Positions 52,631-62,637 are shown, counted from the first letter of the stretch. The stretch is 64,000 bases of DNA from Methylibium rhizosphaerae (GCF_006386545.1 NZ_SWAR01000005.1:124001-188000), one strand, 5' to 3'. The notes: generated by a model not told the origin, from the sequence alone. Program-made: numbers and translations.

Positions 52631-53397
52631 ATGCCACGAATGCGCTCGACCATCTCGCGTGCGAAGTCCACGAAGGCCTGCGCGCCCTTGGAGGCGGGAT
52701 CGAACACCACCCCGGGCAGACCGTAGCTCGGTGCTTCGGCCAGGCGCACGTTGCGCGGGATCACCGTGTTGAACACCTTGTCGTCGAAGTGCGCCTTGAG
52801 CTGGTCGCTCACCTGGGCCTGCAGCGTGATGCGCGGGTCGTACATGACACGAAGCAGGCCGATGATCTGCAGATCACGGTTGAGGTTGGCGTGCACCTGC
52901 TTGATGGTGTTGACCAGGTCCGACAGCCCCTCGAGCGCAAAGTACTCGCATTGCATCGGCACGATCACGCCGTGCGCGCTGCACAGGCCGTTGAGGGTGA
53001 GCAGGCTCAAGCTCGGCGGGCAGTCGATCAGCACGAAGTCGTAGGACGCGTCGACCACGGCCAATGCCGCCTTGAGGCGCTTGTCGCGCTGTTCGAGTTC
53101 GACCAGCTCGACCTCGGCGCCGGCCAGTTCGCGGTTGGCGCCCAGCACGTCGTAGCCGGCCTTCTCTGACGGACGGCGTGCCTCGGCCACCGAGGCCGAC
53201 CCCAGCAGCACGTCGTACACGGTGAGCGGCAACGCACGCTTGTCCACGCCCGAGCCCATCGTGGCATTGCCTTGGGGGTCGAGGTCGACCACCAGGACCC
53301 GCTGGCCGATCTGTGCCAGACCGGCCGCGAGGTTGACGGTGGTGGTGGTCTTGCCGACGCCGCCTTTCTGGTTGGCAATGCAGAAGATCTTGGCCAT
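52627..53397 (-). CDS. parA: Chromosome-partitioning ATPase ParA
   Basis: A 256-residue deviant-Walker ATPase. The deviant Walker A is KGGVGKTTT (residues 11-19 region), then VVDLDPQGNATMGSG, LIDCPPSLSLLTLNGL and the C-terminal DNA-contacting part. With ParB and parS it segregates the chromosome origin. It comes after rsmG and a LysE gene and is followed by three unrelated genes before parB. Confidence 0.96.
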   Translation of the reverse strand: MAKIFCIANQKGGVGKTTTTVNLAAGLAQIGQRVLVVDLDPQGNATMGSGVDKRALPLTVYDVLLGSASVAEARRPSEKAGYDVLGANRELAGAEVELVELEQRDKRLKAALAVVDASYDFVLIDCPPSLSLLTLNGLCSAHGVIVPMQCEYFALEGLSDLVNTIKQVHANLNRDLQIIGLLRVMYDPRITLQAQVSDQLKAHFDDKVFNTVIPRNVRLAEAPSYGLPGVVFDPASKGAQAFVDFAREMVERIRGM

Positions 53398-53512
53398 GGA
53401 TGTGGTGCTGGAGGTGGGCACACGCCGGGCGCGCCTGGCTTGAAGCCCGGTATTGTCGTTGAGGCCAGGCCGGCTTCGGTTGCTGCCAGCCCACATCGAA
53501 GGCTCTGCCGAG

Positions 53513-54124
53513 CTATTGAGTGCCGAGCTTGATGCCGAAGCCGACGAGGAACGCGCCGGTAGCTCGCTCCAACAGCCGGGCAATGCGCCGGTGCGCGCGC
53601 ACCTTGGCGGCCACCACGTTCGCGAAGGCGCACAGCGCCAGGCAGTACACCAGCGTGATGACGGCGATGGTGGCCGCCATGGCCCCGAAGGTGATGGCGC
53701 CGCGATGGGCAGCCGGGTCGATGAACAACGGGAAGAAGGCCATGTAGAAGACGATGGCCTTCGGGTTGAGCAAGGTGATGAGCGTGGCCTGACGGAAGTA
53801 GCGCCCAGGCTGCAGGTCGATCACCGGTGCGGCACCGTCCTTCGCGAGCAACAGCTTCAGGCCGATCCAGGCCAGGTAAGCCGCCCCCAGGTACTGCACC
53901 GCCTTGAACACTGCCGGGTAGGCAGCCAGCAGCGCGGCAACTCCCGCCACCGCCAGCCAGAGCAGCACCTGGTCGCCCGCGATCACGCCGAGCGTTGCTG
54001 CCGCACCGGCACGAAAGCCGCCCTTTCCGGTGGCCGTGAGCAGCGTGAAGGTGCCGGGACCTGGTAGCGCCAGGAACAGCAGGACGGCGGCACAGAAAGA
54101 TCCATAGTCGGTAATGCCCAGCAT
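53513..54124 (-). CDS. LysE-family exporter (amino acid/homoserine lactone efflux type)
   Basis: A 203-residue membrane protein with about six helices. LALPGPGTFTLLTATGKGGFRAG near the N-terminus and TLLNPKAIVFYMAFFPLFID in the middle are LysE/RhtB signatures. It probably exports an amino acid. It stands 9 nt after rsmG on the same strand, ahead of parA with a 115-nt gap. Confidence 0.9.
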   Translation of the reverse strand: MLGITDYGSFCAAVLLFLALPGPGTFTLLTATGKGGFRAGAAATLGVIAGDQVLLWLAVAGVAALLAAYPAVFKAVQYLGAAYLAWIGLKLLLAKDGAAPVIDLQPGRYFRQATLITLLNPKAIVFYMAFFPLFIDPAAHRGAITFGAMAATIAVITLVYCLALCAFANVVAAKVRAHRRIARLLERATGAFLVGFGIKLGTQ

Positions 54125-54133
54125 GTAGCCTCC

Positions 54134-54795
54134 TCAGTTCTTGTGGCGCATCCAGACGATGCACCTCTCAGCCTCCAGGCCGGGGACCTGGAGATGTTCC
54201 ACGTGAAACACCTCGACGTCCTCCGGCAGCTCGGCTATCTCGGCGTCGGGTCGCTTGCCTTTCATGGCCAGCCAGACACCGCCCTGCGCCAGCGAGCCGC
54301 GCGTCCATGCCACGAAGTCCGGAAGCGACGCAAACGCGCGGGACGTGATGACGTCCCAGGTCTTGGGCGCGAGGCTTTCGACCCGTGCATGCACACCCTG
54401 CAAGTTGCGCAGCCCCAGTTCGGCCGCCGCCTGCCGAATGAAACTGACCTTCTTGGCCACCGCATCGACGCAGCTCACCTGCAGTTGCGGGCAAGCGACG
54501 GCCAAGGCGACGCCCGGCAAACCAGCCCCGGCCCCCACATCCAGTACAGAGGCAGGGCGACCGCCCAGCTGGCGCTGGAGCGGCAAGACGATGGCCAAGC
54601 TGTCGAGAAGGTGCTGCGTCAGCATCTCGCCGGGCTCCCGTACCGCGGTCAGGTTGTAGACGCGATTCCACTTGCTGATCAGGGCGAGGTAGGCCAGCAG
54701 CTGGTCCACCTGCGGCGGCGCCAGCGACAGGCCGAGCTCGGAGGCGCCCGCGCGCAGACCTCCGGCGAGCGCCCCACCCTGCTCCACTGGGGCGC

Positions 54796-54799
<4 letters not shown>
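54134..54799 (-). CDS. rsmG: 16S rRNA (guanine-527-N7)-methyltransferase
   Basis: A 221-residue methyltransferase (GidB). SAM motif [20 protein letters not shown] (about residues 86-105); [12 protein letters not shown] at the N-terminal side and [12 protein letters not shown] are typical. The start is a GTG at 54799 that overlaps the mnmG stop (GTGA). A parS-like palindrome with one mismatch lies within its 3' end, encoding VFHVEH. Confidence 0.95.
54195..54210. promoter_or_regulatory. parS: parS-like site in rsmG (one mismatch)
   Basis: TGTTCCACGTGAAACA differs from the consensus TGTTTCACGTGAAACA in one base (54199). ParB of most bacteria still binds such variants. It is located within the 3' end of rsmG. 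Confidence 0.75.
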
Positions 54800-56790
<1,991 letters not shown>

Positions 56791-56848
56791 CAGGTGCCTC
56801 GAACGAAATGCGCTGCAGACAGCAACGCGGGCAAACCCTGAATTTTAG

Positions 56849-56857
56849 TTATCCACA
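56849..56857 (+). promoter_or_regulatory. Perfect DnaA box in the mnmG upstream region
   Basis: TTATCCACA is an exact match to the DnaA box TTATNCACA, in an AT-richer stretch (AATTTTAGTTATCCACA) between mnmG and the divergent YkgJ-type gene. A single box is not an origin, but it fits DnaA control of mnmG or the outskirts of oriC. Confidence 0.55.
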
Positions 56858-56915
56858 GCCCGCGCGTCACCTGCACGGATACCCACCCCGCCACGCCCGA
56901 AGGGGCCGGGCGACA

Positions 56916-57209
56916 ATGCCGCCCATGAATTGCCGCCCCGGCTGCGCTGCCTGCTGCATCGCGCCGTCCATTTCCACCCCGCTGCCCGGCCACCCCTTCG
57001 GCAAACCTGCCGGCGTACGCTGCGCCCAGCTCGACGACGCGTTGCGCTGCCGCCTGTTCGGCCGCCCGGAGCGGCCGGCAGTGTGCGGCTCGCTGCAGCC
57101 GTCGGCCGAGATGTGCGGCGATTCGCGGGAACAGGCCTTGCGTTGGCTCGGCTGGATGGAAGCCAGCACGGCGCCAGAGGGCTCCCCCGTCGCCACGTCA
57201 CCGCCATGA
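56916..57209 (+). CDS. YkgJ-type cysteine-cluster protein
   Basis: A 97-residue soluble protein with Cys pairs near the N-terminus ([11 protein letters not shown]), further Cys in VRCAQLD and LRCRLFG, and [20 protein letters not shown]; the spacing fits the Fe-S/zinc-binding YkgJ family. Function unknown. ATG 56916 or 56925 are both possible. The stop overlaps the start of the SDR gene (ATGA), so both belong to one operon. Confidence 0.82.
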   Translation: MPPMNCRPGCAACCIAPSISTPLPGHPFGKPAGVRCAQLDDALRCRLFGRPERPAVCGSLQPSAEMCGDSREQALRWLGWMEASTAPEGSPVATSPP

Positions 57210-57979
57210 TGAAGAACCCGTTTTCGCTGCACGGCCGCACCGCCCTGGTGACCGGCGGATCCACCGGCCTGGGCCTGGCCATCGCTCGCGCACTGGCGGC
57301 CGCCGGCGCCTGGGTGCTGGTCAATGGCCGGGACAAAGCCAAGCTCCAGGCCGCGGTCGCATCGGTCGAGGAAGCCGGTGCCGGCGCCGAAGGGGCCGCC
57401 AGCGCCCTGCCCTTCGACGTGGCCGACGAAACCGCCGTCGCCGCGGCCTTCGCGCAGATCGCCCAGCAGCACGGCCGGCTCGACATCCTGGTCAACAACG
57501 TGGGCCAGCGCGACCGGCGAGCCCTCGACGCGTTTGCGCTCGACGACGTGCGCCGCCTGCTGGGCATCAACCTGGTGGCGCCGTTCGACATCGCCCGGCG
57601 GGCTGCCGGCCTCATGCAGACCGGCGGGCGCATCGTCAACATCACCTCGATCGCCGGCCCGATCTCGCGCGGTGGCGACGCGGTCTACACCGCCGCCAAG
57701 GGCGGGCTCGAGGCGCTGACCCGCGCCCTCGCCGCCGAGCTGGGGCCGCGCGGCATCAACGTGAATGCGGTGGCGCCCGGCTTCTTCGCCACCGAAGTCA
57801 ACGCGCCACTGGTCGCCGACCCGAACACTCGACAGTGGTTGCGGCAACGCACCTCCCTGGGTCGCTGGGGCCAGCCCGACGAGATTGCCGGCGCCGTGGT
57901 GTTCCTTGCCTCACCGGCCGCCAGCTACGTCACCGGACACCTGCTCGCGGTCGACGGCGGCTACCTGGCTCACTTCTAG
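57206..57979 (+). CDS. Short-chain dehydrogenase/reductase (SDR)
   Basis: A 257-residue Rossmann enzyme with the cofactor motif [17 protein letters not shown], catalytic Ser in [17 protein letters not shown] (Tyr-xxx-Lys) and the ending [18 protein letters not shown]. Its closest general similarity is to gluconate 5-dehydrogenase and 3-oxoacyl-ACP reductase types; the substrate is not determinable. Coupled to the YkgJ-type gene by a four-base overlap. Confidence 0.92.
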   Translation: MMKNPFSLHGRTALVTGGSTGLGLAIARALAAAGAWVLVNGRDKAKLQAAVASVEEAGAGAEGAASALPFDVADETAVAAAFAQIAQQHGRLDILVNNVGQRDRRALDAFALDDVRRLLGINLVAPFDIARRAAGLMQTGGRIVNITSIAGPISRGGDAVYTAAKGGLEALTRALAAELGPRGINVNAVAPGFFATEVNAPLVADPNTRQWLRQRTSLGRWGQPDEIAGAVVFLASPAASYVTGHLLAVDGGYLAHF

Positions 57980-58008
57980 ACGGAAAGCTAGACAGAAAGA
58001 CGAGGCCG

Positions 58009-58236
58009 TCAGCTGGCGCCCACCGCCGCCGACGGACGCCACCCGGCACGCGCCCGCCACCAAGCCACCAGGCTCGGATGGGCCCAGTACTTGTCGAAGA
58101 AGTAGTGCGCCACGGTGTTCACCAGAGGCTCCACGAAGGTGATGGCACCGGCGATGGTGATGCTGCCGGTGAGCGCGTAGCTCACGCTGAAGGCGATGCC
58201 GAGGTGCATCACGCCGAAGGTCGCTGTCTTCGCCAT
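58009..58236 (-). CDS. DUF2061 small membrane protein
   Basis: A 75-residue protein with two hydrophobic helices; FVEPLVNTVAHYFFDKYWAHP is the DUF2061 pattern. Function unknown. The ATG at 58236 is preceded by GAGGA at a suitable distance. Directly upstream, partly covering the ribosome site, lies a perfect 35-bp palindrome, so translation or transcription is likely controlled there. Confidence 0.82.
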   Translation of the reverse strand: MAKTATFGVMHLGIAFSVSYALTGSITIAGAITFVEPLVNTVAHYFFDKYWAHPSLVAWWRARAGWRPSAAVGAS

Positions 58237-58245
58237 AAAAAGAAA

Positions 58246-58280
58246 TCCTCTCAAACAAGAATGATTCTTGTTTGAGAGGA
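58246..58280. promoter_or_regulatory. Perfect palindrome with 17-bp arms before the DUF2061 gene
   Basis: The arms TCCTCTCAAACAAGAAT (58246-58262) and ATTCTTGTTTGAGAGGA (58264-58280) are exact reverse complements around a single G. No T-run follows in either direction. The centre CAAGAATGATTCTTG resembles a Fur-type box (GAATGATTC core). It is either a strong operator or, in the mRNA, a hairpin that hides the ribosome site GAGGA. Confidence 0.75.
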
Positions 58281-58347
58281 TACGGGGCGTGCCTCCCGAC
58301 ACGCTATTGGATCGTCATGATGACAGCGATAGTTATCTCGGTAAGTG

Positions 58348-58389
58348 AGTCCTCAGTCCTCAGTCCTCAGTCCTCAGTCCTCGGTCCTC
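58348..58389. repeat. 7-bp tandem repeat, six units of (A/G)GTCCTC
   Basis: AGTCCTC occurs five times without interruption from 58348 to 58382, then once as GGTCCTC up to 58389. The array covers the stop codon of the ABC exporter gene (TGA at 58388-58390 on the minus strand). Seven is not a multiple of three, so unit gain or loss changes the frame beyond the stop. Confidence 0.9.
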
Positions 58390-60541
58390 AGTTGGCTCCT
58401 GATCCAGTCAATGAAGGCACGGTGCGCAAGTCCTGCGCCACCTTGCCCTGCTGCAGCACGATCACCCGGCCGGCCGACGCGATGGTTTCGGGGCGGTGGG
58501 CAACGATCACCCGGGTGAGCTTGAGTTGTTTCACGGCCTGGTTGACCAGGCGCTCGCGATCGACGTCCAGCGCGCTGGTCGCCTCGTCGAGGAAGAGAAT
58601 CTGCGGCCGCTTGTACAGGGCACGCGCCAGCAGGATGCGCTGCTTCTGTCCGCCGGAGATGCTGGCGCCCATGTCGCCGATCAGCGTGTGGTAGCGCATC
58701 GGCATGGCTTCGATCTCGTCGTGCACGGCGGCCAGCTTGGCGCATTCCTGCACCCAGTCGAGGTCCGGCCGCGGGTCGAAGAAGGCGATGTTGTCGATGA
58801 TCGAGCCGGCGAACAGCTGGTCGTCCTGCATCACCGTGCCAATGAGGCGACGCCACGCCGGCAGGCCGAGCTGCCGCAGCGTCATGCCGTTGACCAGGAT
58901 CTCGCCCTCGTCGGGCGCATGGATGCCGAGCATCAGCTTGAGCAGCGTCGTCTTGCCGCAACCCGACGGACCGGAGATCGCCACCGACTCGCCCGGCTCG
59001 ATGGTGAGGCTGCAACCGTCGAGCACGCGTGCCTCGGTGTCCGAGTAGCGGAATCCCACGCCGCGCAGCTCCAGCCGCACCGGCGACTGCCCCTCGCCCT
59101 GCCCGGCCGCCAGCAGGGCGCTCTGCTCCGCCTCCGGCTCGCTGAGCACGATGTCGGCCAGCCGCTCGCCCTGCAGCTTCAGCATCTTGAGCTCGACCAG
59201 CTTGTCGATCAGGCCGGCGAAACGCGTGCTGAACTGCTCCTTGTAGGCCAGGAACGCGAACAGCATGCCGACCGAGAAGTTGCGCTCCATCACCAGCAGC
59301 GCACCGACCCAGATGATGGCCACCCGCTCCAGGCCGAAGATCAGCTTGTGGCTGACACCGAAACCGATGTTGAGCTTTTTCGTCGCGATGTCGGCGTTCA
59401 TCGCGTCGACCACCAGGTTCAGGAACCGCGCCTGGCGGTCTTCCTGGCGGTTGAACAGCTTGATGGCCTGCACGCCGCGCAGCGACTCGAGGAAGTGGCT
59501 CGCCGTCTTGGCGTCGTGGACGATGGACTCTTCGGTGGCGTCGCGCAGCGGGCGGAAGAACGCCCAGCGCAGCAGCGCATAGCCGCCCACGCAGCCCAGC
59601 GCGATGAGCGTGAGCTTGACGCTGTAGATCCACATCATCACGAGCGTCACCACCACCAGCAGCCCGTCGAGCACCGCCTCCAGGAAGCTGGTGGTGAGCG
59701 TCTGCTGGATCTGCCGGACCGCGCCGAAGCGCGACATCACGTCGCCGGTGTGACGCTTTTCGAACCAGGCCACCGGCAGACGCATCAGGTGGGCAAACAC
59801 GTTGCCCAGCCATTGCAGGTTCAGCGTGCTCGACAGGTACAGCACCGCCCAGGAGCGAATGGCGCCGGTGGCCACCTGCAGCAGCACCAGCAGGCCGAAG
59901 CCCAGGCCCAGGGTCACCAGCAGGTCGCGGTCGGCGCTCACCAGCGCGCCGTCCACCACCCACTGCAGGAAGAACGGCGACAGCAGCACGAACACCTCGA
60001 GCACCGCCGCCAGCACGAAGATCTGCGCGAGGGATCGCTTCAGGCCGGTCACCCGCCCCAGCAGCTGGGGCAAGGTGACCGCCTGTCGCTCGTTGCGCGG
60101 CTTGAACTCGGCCGTGGGCAGCAACTCCAGCGCCACTCCCGTGAAGTGCAGCGATACCTCTGAAATGGGCAACGTCCGCACGCCACGCGCTGGGTCGTGT
60201 ATCACGGCCTGTCCGCGTCTGATCTCCCTGAGCACAACGAAATGGTTCAAGTCCCAGTGCAGCACGCAAGGCAGCTGCAGCTGGTTCAGCTGCGACAGCT
60301 CGGCGCGCAAGGCACGCGGGTTCATCTGCAGCTGGCCGGCCATGTGCACCAGGTCGGCCAGCGTGGCGCCCTTGAGCGACAGCGAGAAGCGCTGGCGCAG
60401 CGTGGGCAGGTCGGTCTTCAGCCCGTGGTAGCTGGCCACCATGGCCAGGCAGGCCAGGCCGCACTCGGCGGCCTCGGTCTGCAGCAGCATCGGCAGCGTC
60501 TGCGTGCCGAGGCCGAGTCGGAGCTGGCGCAGCATGTCCAT
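58388..60541 (-). CDS. Peptidase-containing ABC exporter (C39 domain, bacteriocin/peptide type)
   Basis: A 717-residue exporter. The N-terminal C39 peptidase is complete: Cys27 in TEAAECGLAC, His100 in LNHFVVL, Asp116 in IHDPARG. A six-helix membrane domain follows (about residues 160-440), then an ATPase with Walker A GPSGCGKTT, signature ISGGQKQR and Walker B ILFLDEATSALD. Such proteins cut double-glycine leaders and export the released peptide with an HlyD partner. The ATG overlaps the HlyD stop (TGATG). Its natural substrate is most likely the peptide encoded at 62338-62496. Confidence 0.95.
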   Translation of the reverse strand: MDMLRQLRLGLGTQTLPMLLQTEAAECGLACLAMVASYHGLKTDLPTLRQRFSLSLKGATLADLVHMAGQLQMNPRALRAELSQLNQLQLPCVLHWDLNHFVVLREIRRGQAVIHDPARGVRTLPISEVSLHFTGVALELLPTAEFKPRNERQAVTLPQLLGRVTGLKRSLAQIFVLAAVLEVFVLLSPFFLQWVVDGALVSADRDLLVTLGLGFGLLVLLQVATGAIRSWAVLYLSSTLNLQWLGNVFAHLMRLPVAWFEKRHTGDVMSRFGAVRQIQQTLTTSFLEAVLDGLLVVVTLVMMWIYSVKLTLIALGCVGGYALLRWAFFRPLRDATEESIVHDAKTASHFLESLRGVQAIKLFNRQEDRQARFLNLVVDAMNADIATKKLNIGFGVSHKLIFGLERVAIIWVGALLVMERNFSVGMLFAFLAYKEQFSTRFAGLIDKLVELKMLKLQGERLADIVLSEPEAEQSALLAAGQGEGQSPVRLELRGVGFRYSDTEARVLDGCSLTIEPGESVAISGPSGCGKTTLLKLMLGIHAPDEGEILVNGMTLRQLGLPAWRRLIGTVMQDDQLFAGSIIDNIAFFDPRPDLDWVQECAKLAAVHDEIEAMPMRYHTLIGDMGASISGGQKQRILLARALYKRPQILFLDEATSALDVDRERLVNQAVKQLKLTRVIVAHRPETIASAGRVIVLQQGKVAQDLRTVPSLTGSGAN

Positions 60542-61791
60542 CACACCTTGCCCGCCACGCCGATCAACGGCTCGAAGATCCACTCGATCAAGCGCCGGCG
60601 ATCCAGCATCACGTCGCCTTCGAGCTGCATGCCGGCAGCCAGCGCCTGCTCGCGGCCATAGGCGCGCACCGCCTGCTGGTCGAGGGCCACGGTGATGCGG
60701 TACATCGGCTCGCTGGCGCTCCCCGCGAGCGGCAACCCGACCAGCTCGGATGCCTGGAGCGGCGTCTTCGATACCTGGAGCACCCGGCCCGGCTGCTGAC
60801 CGAACTTCTGGTATGGAAAGGCCTGGTAGCGCAGCAGCACCGTCTGGTCGGCCTGCACGAACCCGACGGCGCTCGAGGGCGCGAACAGATGCGCCCGCAG
60901 CGGTGCGTCGGCCGGCACCACGCTGGCCAGGGTGGTCGAAGGCGACACGCTCTGGCCCGGCTCGGCCAGCACGGCCGTCACCACACAGTCCTGCTCGGCG
61001 CGCACCACCAAGCTGCTGCGCGCTTCGTTCTCGACCGCCTTTTGCGCAAGTTCGGCCAGGTCCCGCTCGATCTCGCCCTGCTCCGTCTGCATACGCAACA
61101 CGAGCTGGCGACGTTCGGCCTCCATCTCCTCGATGTCGCGCTGGTATGAGCCGCGCTGGCGCTCCAGCTTCTGAAGCTCGGCCTTCAAGCCCAGCACTTC
61201 GGCCGTCTTGGCCTGCACCTGCGCTTGCGACACGAAGTTGCCCGCCTGCAACGATTTCCACTGGGCTTCGTTCTGCTCGGCCAGCGCCAGCCGGCCACGT
61301 TGCAGCTCGGCCTCGCTTTCGAGCTGCCGCTGCTCGTTGCGCAGCTGCTCGATGCGCCGCCCGAGGCTGGCCTGCTCTTCGACAACGAACTGGCTGCGCT
61401 GGCGCGCCGCACCCAGCAGGCTCGCTTCCCGCGCGGCCAGCGTCCGCTGCACCGCCGCCTGCGTGCCGCCCGCCAGGGTGTGCTGGTCGAGCGACAACTC
61501 GAACAGCGCCTCGCCCTTGCGCACCAGCTGGCCCTCGGTCACCAGGCGGCGCACCACGGTGCCGCCGATCGCCGGCCGCAGGCCGATCACACCGCCTTCG
61601 GGCACGAGGTAGCCATTGACCCGCGCCTTCTGCGTGTATTGCCCGACCGAGAGGAAGGCGACCACCGCCACGGCACAGGCCAGCATGAAGACGGTGAGCA
61701 CCGTCAGCGACAACGGCCGGATCAGCTGGATCCCGCCCAGCCAGGCTTGCTGCTGGTGTTCGAGGGCTTCGGGGCGGAACAGGCTGGCCAT
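60541..61791 (-). CDS. HlyD-family membrane-fusion adaptor
   Basis: A 416-residue periplasmic adaptor: cytoplasmic N-terminus, one membrane helix (about residues 28-50), a lipoyl-like half (VNGYLVPEGGVIGLRPAIGGTVVRRLVTEG), a long coiled coil (about 115-260) and a beta-barrel part. It resembles CvaA-type adaptors of peptide exporters and connects the ABC protein to an outer-membrane channel such as TolC, which is not encoded in the window. Confidence 0.93.
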   Translation of the reverse strand: MASLFRPEALEHQQQAWLGGIQLIRPLSLTVLTVFMLACAVAVVAFLSVGQYTQKARVNGYLVPEGGVIGLRPAIGGTVVRRLVTEGQLVRKGEALFELSLDQHTLAGGTQAAVQRTLAAREASLLGAARQRSQFVVEEQASLGRRIEQLRNEQRQLESEAELQRGRLALAEQNEAQWKSLQAGNFVSQAQVQAKTAEVLGLKAELQKLERQRGSYQRDIEEMEAERRQLVLRMQTEQGEIERDLAELAQKAVENEARSSLVVRAEQDCVVTAVLAEPGQSVSPSTTLASVVPADAPLRAHLFAPSSAVGFVQADQTVLLRYQAFPYQKFGQQPGRVLQVSKTPLQASELVGLPLAGSASEPMYRITVALDQQAVRAYGREQALAAGMQLEGDVMLDRRRLIEWIFEPLIGVAGKV

Positions 61792-61818
61792 GGTGAACCT
61801 GCGGGCGCTCTGTTCGGC

Positions 61819-62217
61819 TCAGCGCTGCGCCCTGTGCGGCAGCACCAGGGGCAGGATGAAGAAGAGAAGCAGCAATGCCGACCCCAGGGTGAGCAGGGGC
61901 TGCTCCGGCAGGGAAATGGCATCGACGGCGGACAGGGCGGCCAACGCGGGGTAGACGGCCAGCATGCATTGCATGACCACATGCATGCGCACTCCAGAGC
62001 GGCGATACCGGCGCACCCCGACCAGCAGGGCCAGCGTGAGAGACATCACGACTGCGGCACGCCAGGCGGCCGCGGACGCATCGACTGCCCCTCCGGTCAG
62101 CCAGATCAGCCCGACATACACCGCCGTCAAGATCAGGCCGAACCAGAGCGCGCTCCAGAACATGGCCTGGTCCGATGGCGAAGTCGCCTCGCGATTCAGC
62201 GCGAAGTAGTCCGCCAT
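61819..62217 (-). CDS. Small four-helix membrane protein of the peptide cassette
   Basis: A 132-residue protein with four predicted membrane helices (about residues 18-42, 50-66, 78-98 and 107-127) and no recognised family. It lies between the peptide gene and hlyD, on the same strand, 27 nt before hlyD. Possible roles are immunity, export accessory or peptide sensing. The ATG at 62217 (MADYFALNR) is chosen; an in-frame ATG 20 codons upstream would place the start inside the hairpin region. Confidence 0.6.
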   Translation of the reverse strand: MADYFALNREATSPSDQAMFWSALWFGLILTAVYVGLIWLTGGAVDASAAAWRAAVVMSLTLALLVGVRRYRRSGVRMHVVMQCMLAVYPALAALSAVDAISLPEQPLLTLGSALLLLFFILPLVLPHRAQR

Positions 62218-62234
62218 GAAATTCTCGACCTCAG

Positions 62235-62286
62235 AAAAACAACCGCGATTCCGGACACGAACACAAAGCTCGGTCATGGAATCGCG
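62235..62286 (-). terminator. Intra-operon terminator-like hairpin after the peptide gene
   Basis: On the minus strand CGCGATTCC (62286-62278) pairs perfectly with GGAATCGCG (62252-62244) around a 25-nt loop, followed by GTTG and five T (62239-62235). The long loop makes it weaker than a classic terminator. Placed 52 nt after the peptide stop, it could give much peptide mRNA and less exporter mRNA. Confidence 0.55.
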
Positions 62287-62337
62287 TGAAAAGTTGAGAG
62301 AGAGTACCCGGGGCGCACACCCCATTTCTTGTTGTGA

Positions 62338-62496
62338 TTACCAGGTTTTGCTGGGGGCGGAGGTGTTGCCGCCACCAACGAATCGAAGCAACTCGGCATC
62401 CAGCTGAACGGGGGCCTGCTGCTCGGCGGTCTTGCGATCGACCTCCTTGATGGCTTCGGCTTCCACAACGACTTTGTTTTCCTGAGCCTGCTGCAT
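62338..62496 (-). CDS. Double-glycine leader peptide precursor (putative signal or bacteriocin)
   Basis: A 52-residue precursor. The leader has L32, L37, V40 and G42-G43 at -12, -7, -4 and -2/-1, the canonical double-glycine pattern (LDAELLRFVGG plus G). Cutting after G43 leaves NTSAPSKTW, nine residues with a C-terminal Trp. ATG 62496 is chosen because GGAGG sits five bases before it; a GTG 17 codons upstream has no ribosome site. The 52-residue length, the acidic helical leader and the neighbouring C39 exporter agree. It has no Cys and no obvious antimicrobial amphipathic core, so a signalling role seems likelier than a pore-forming toxin. Confidence 0.75.
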   Translation of the reverse strand: MQQAQENKVVVEAEAIKEVDRKTAEQQAPVQLDAELLRFVGGGNTSAPSKTW

Positions 62497-62574
62497 GCTG
62501 TCCTCCAGACGCTTTGCGATGCGCACGACATCTCGTGCATGGCTCACATTGCAGCAGCCACCGCTACGCGGCGT

Positions 62575-62594
62575 AACTGTCAGCTCTTACAGGT
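62575..62594 (-). promoter_or_regulatory. lux-box-like operator upstream of the peptide gene
   Basis: On the minus strand the site reads ACCTGTAAGAGCTGACAGTT, an inverted repeat ACCTGT-N8-ACAGTT. It agrees with the Vibrio fischeri lux box in 15 of 20 positions. A TGCAAT -10-like hexamer lies at 62553-62548, giving a start near 62541 and placing the box centre near -43, the standard position for LuxR activation. It sits between the LuxR-type gene and the peptide gene. Confidence 0.7.
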
Positions 62595-62637
62595 GCGAAC
62601 GCCCCGTAAAACTGCTTCTCCACAGCTCAGGCGGAAT

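Noticed and set aside
58348-58389. CRISPR-like array
   Set aside because: The units are only 7 bp, are directly adjacent and have no spacers; it is a simple tandem repeat.
62497-62547. Upstream GTG start extending the GG peptide to 69 residues
   Set aside because: No ribosome site before the GTG, whereas GGAGG is perfectly placed before ATG 62496; the extension would also overlap the inferred promoter and start site.
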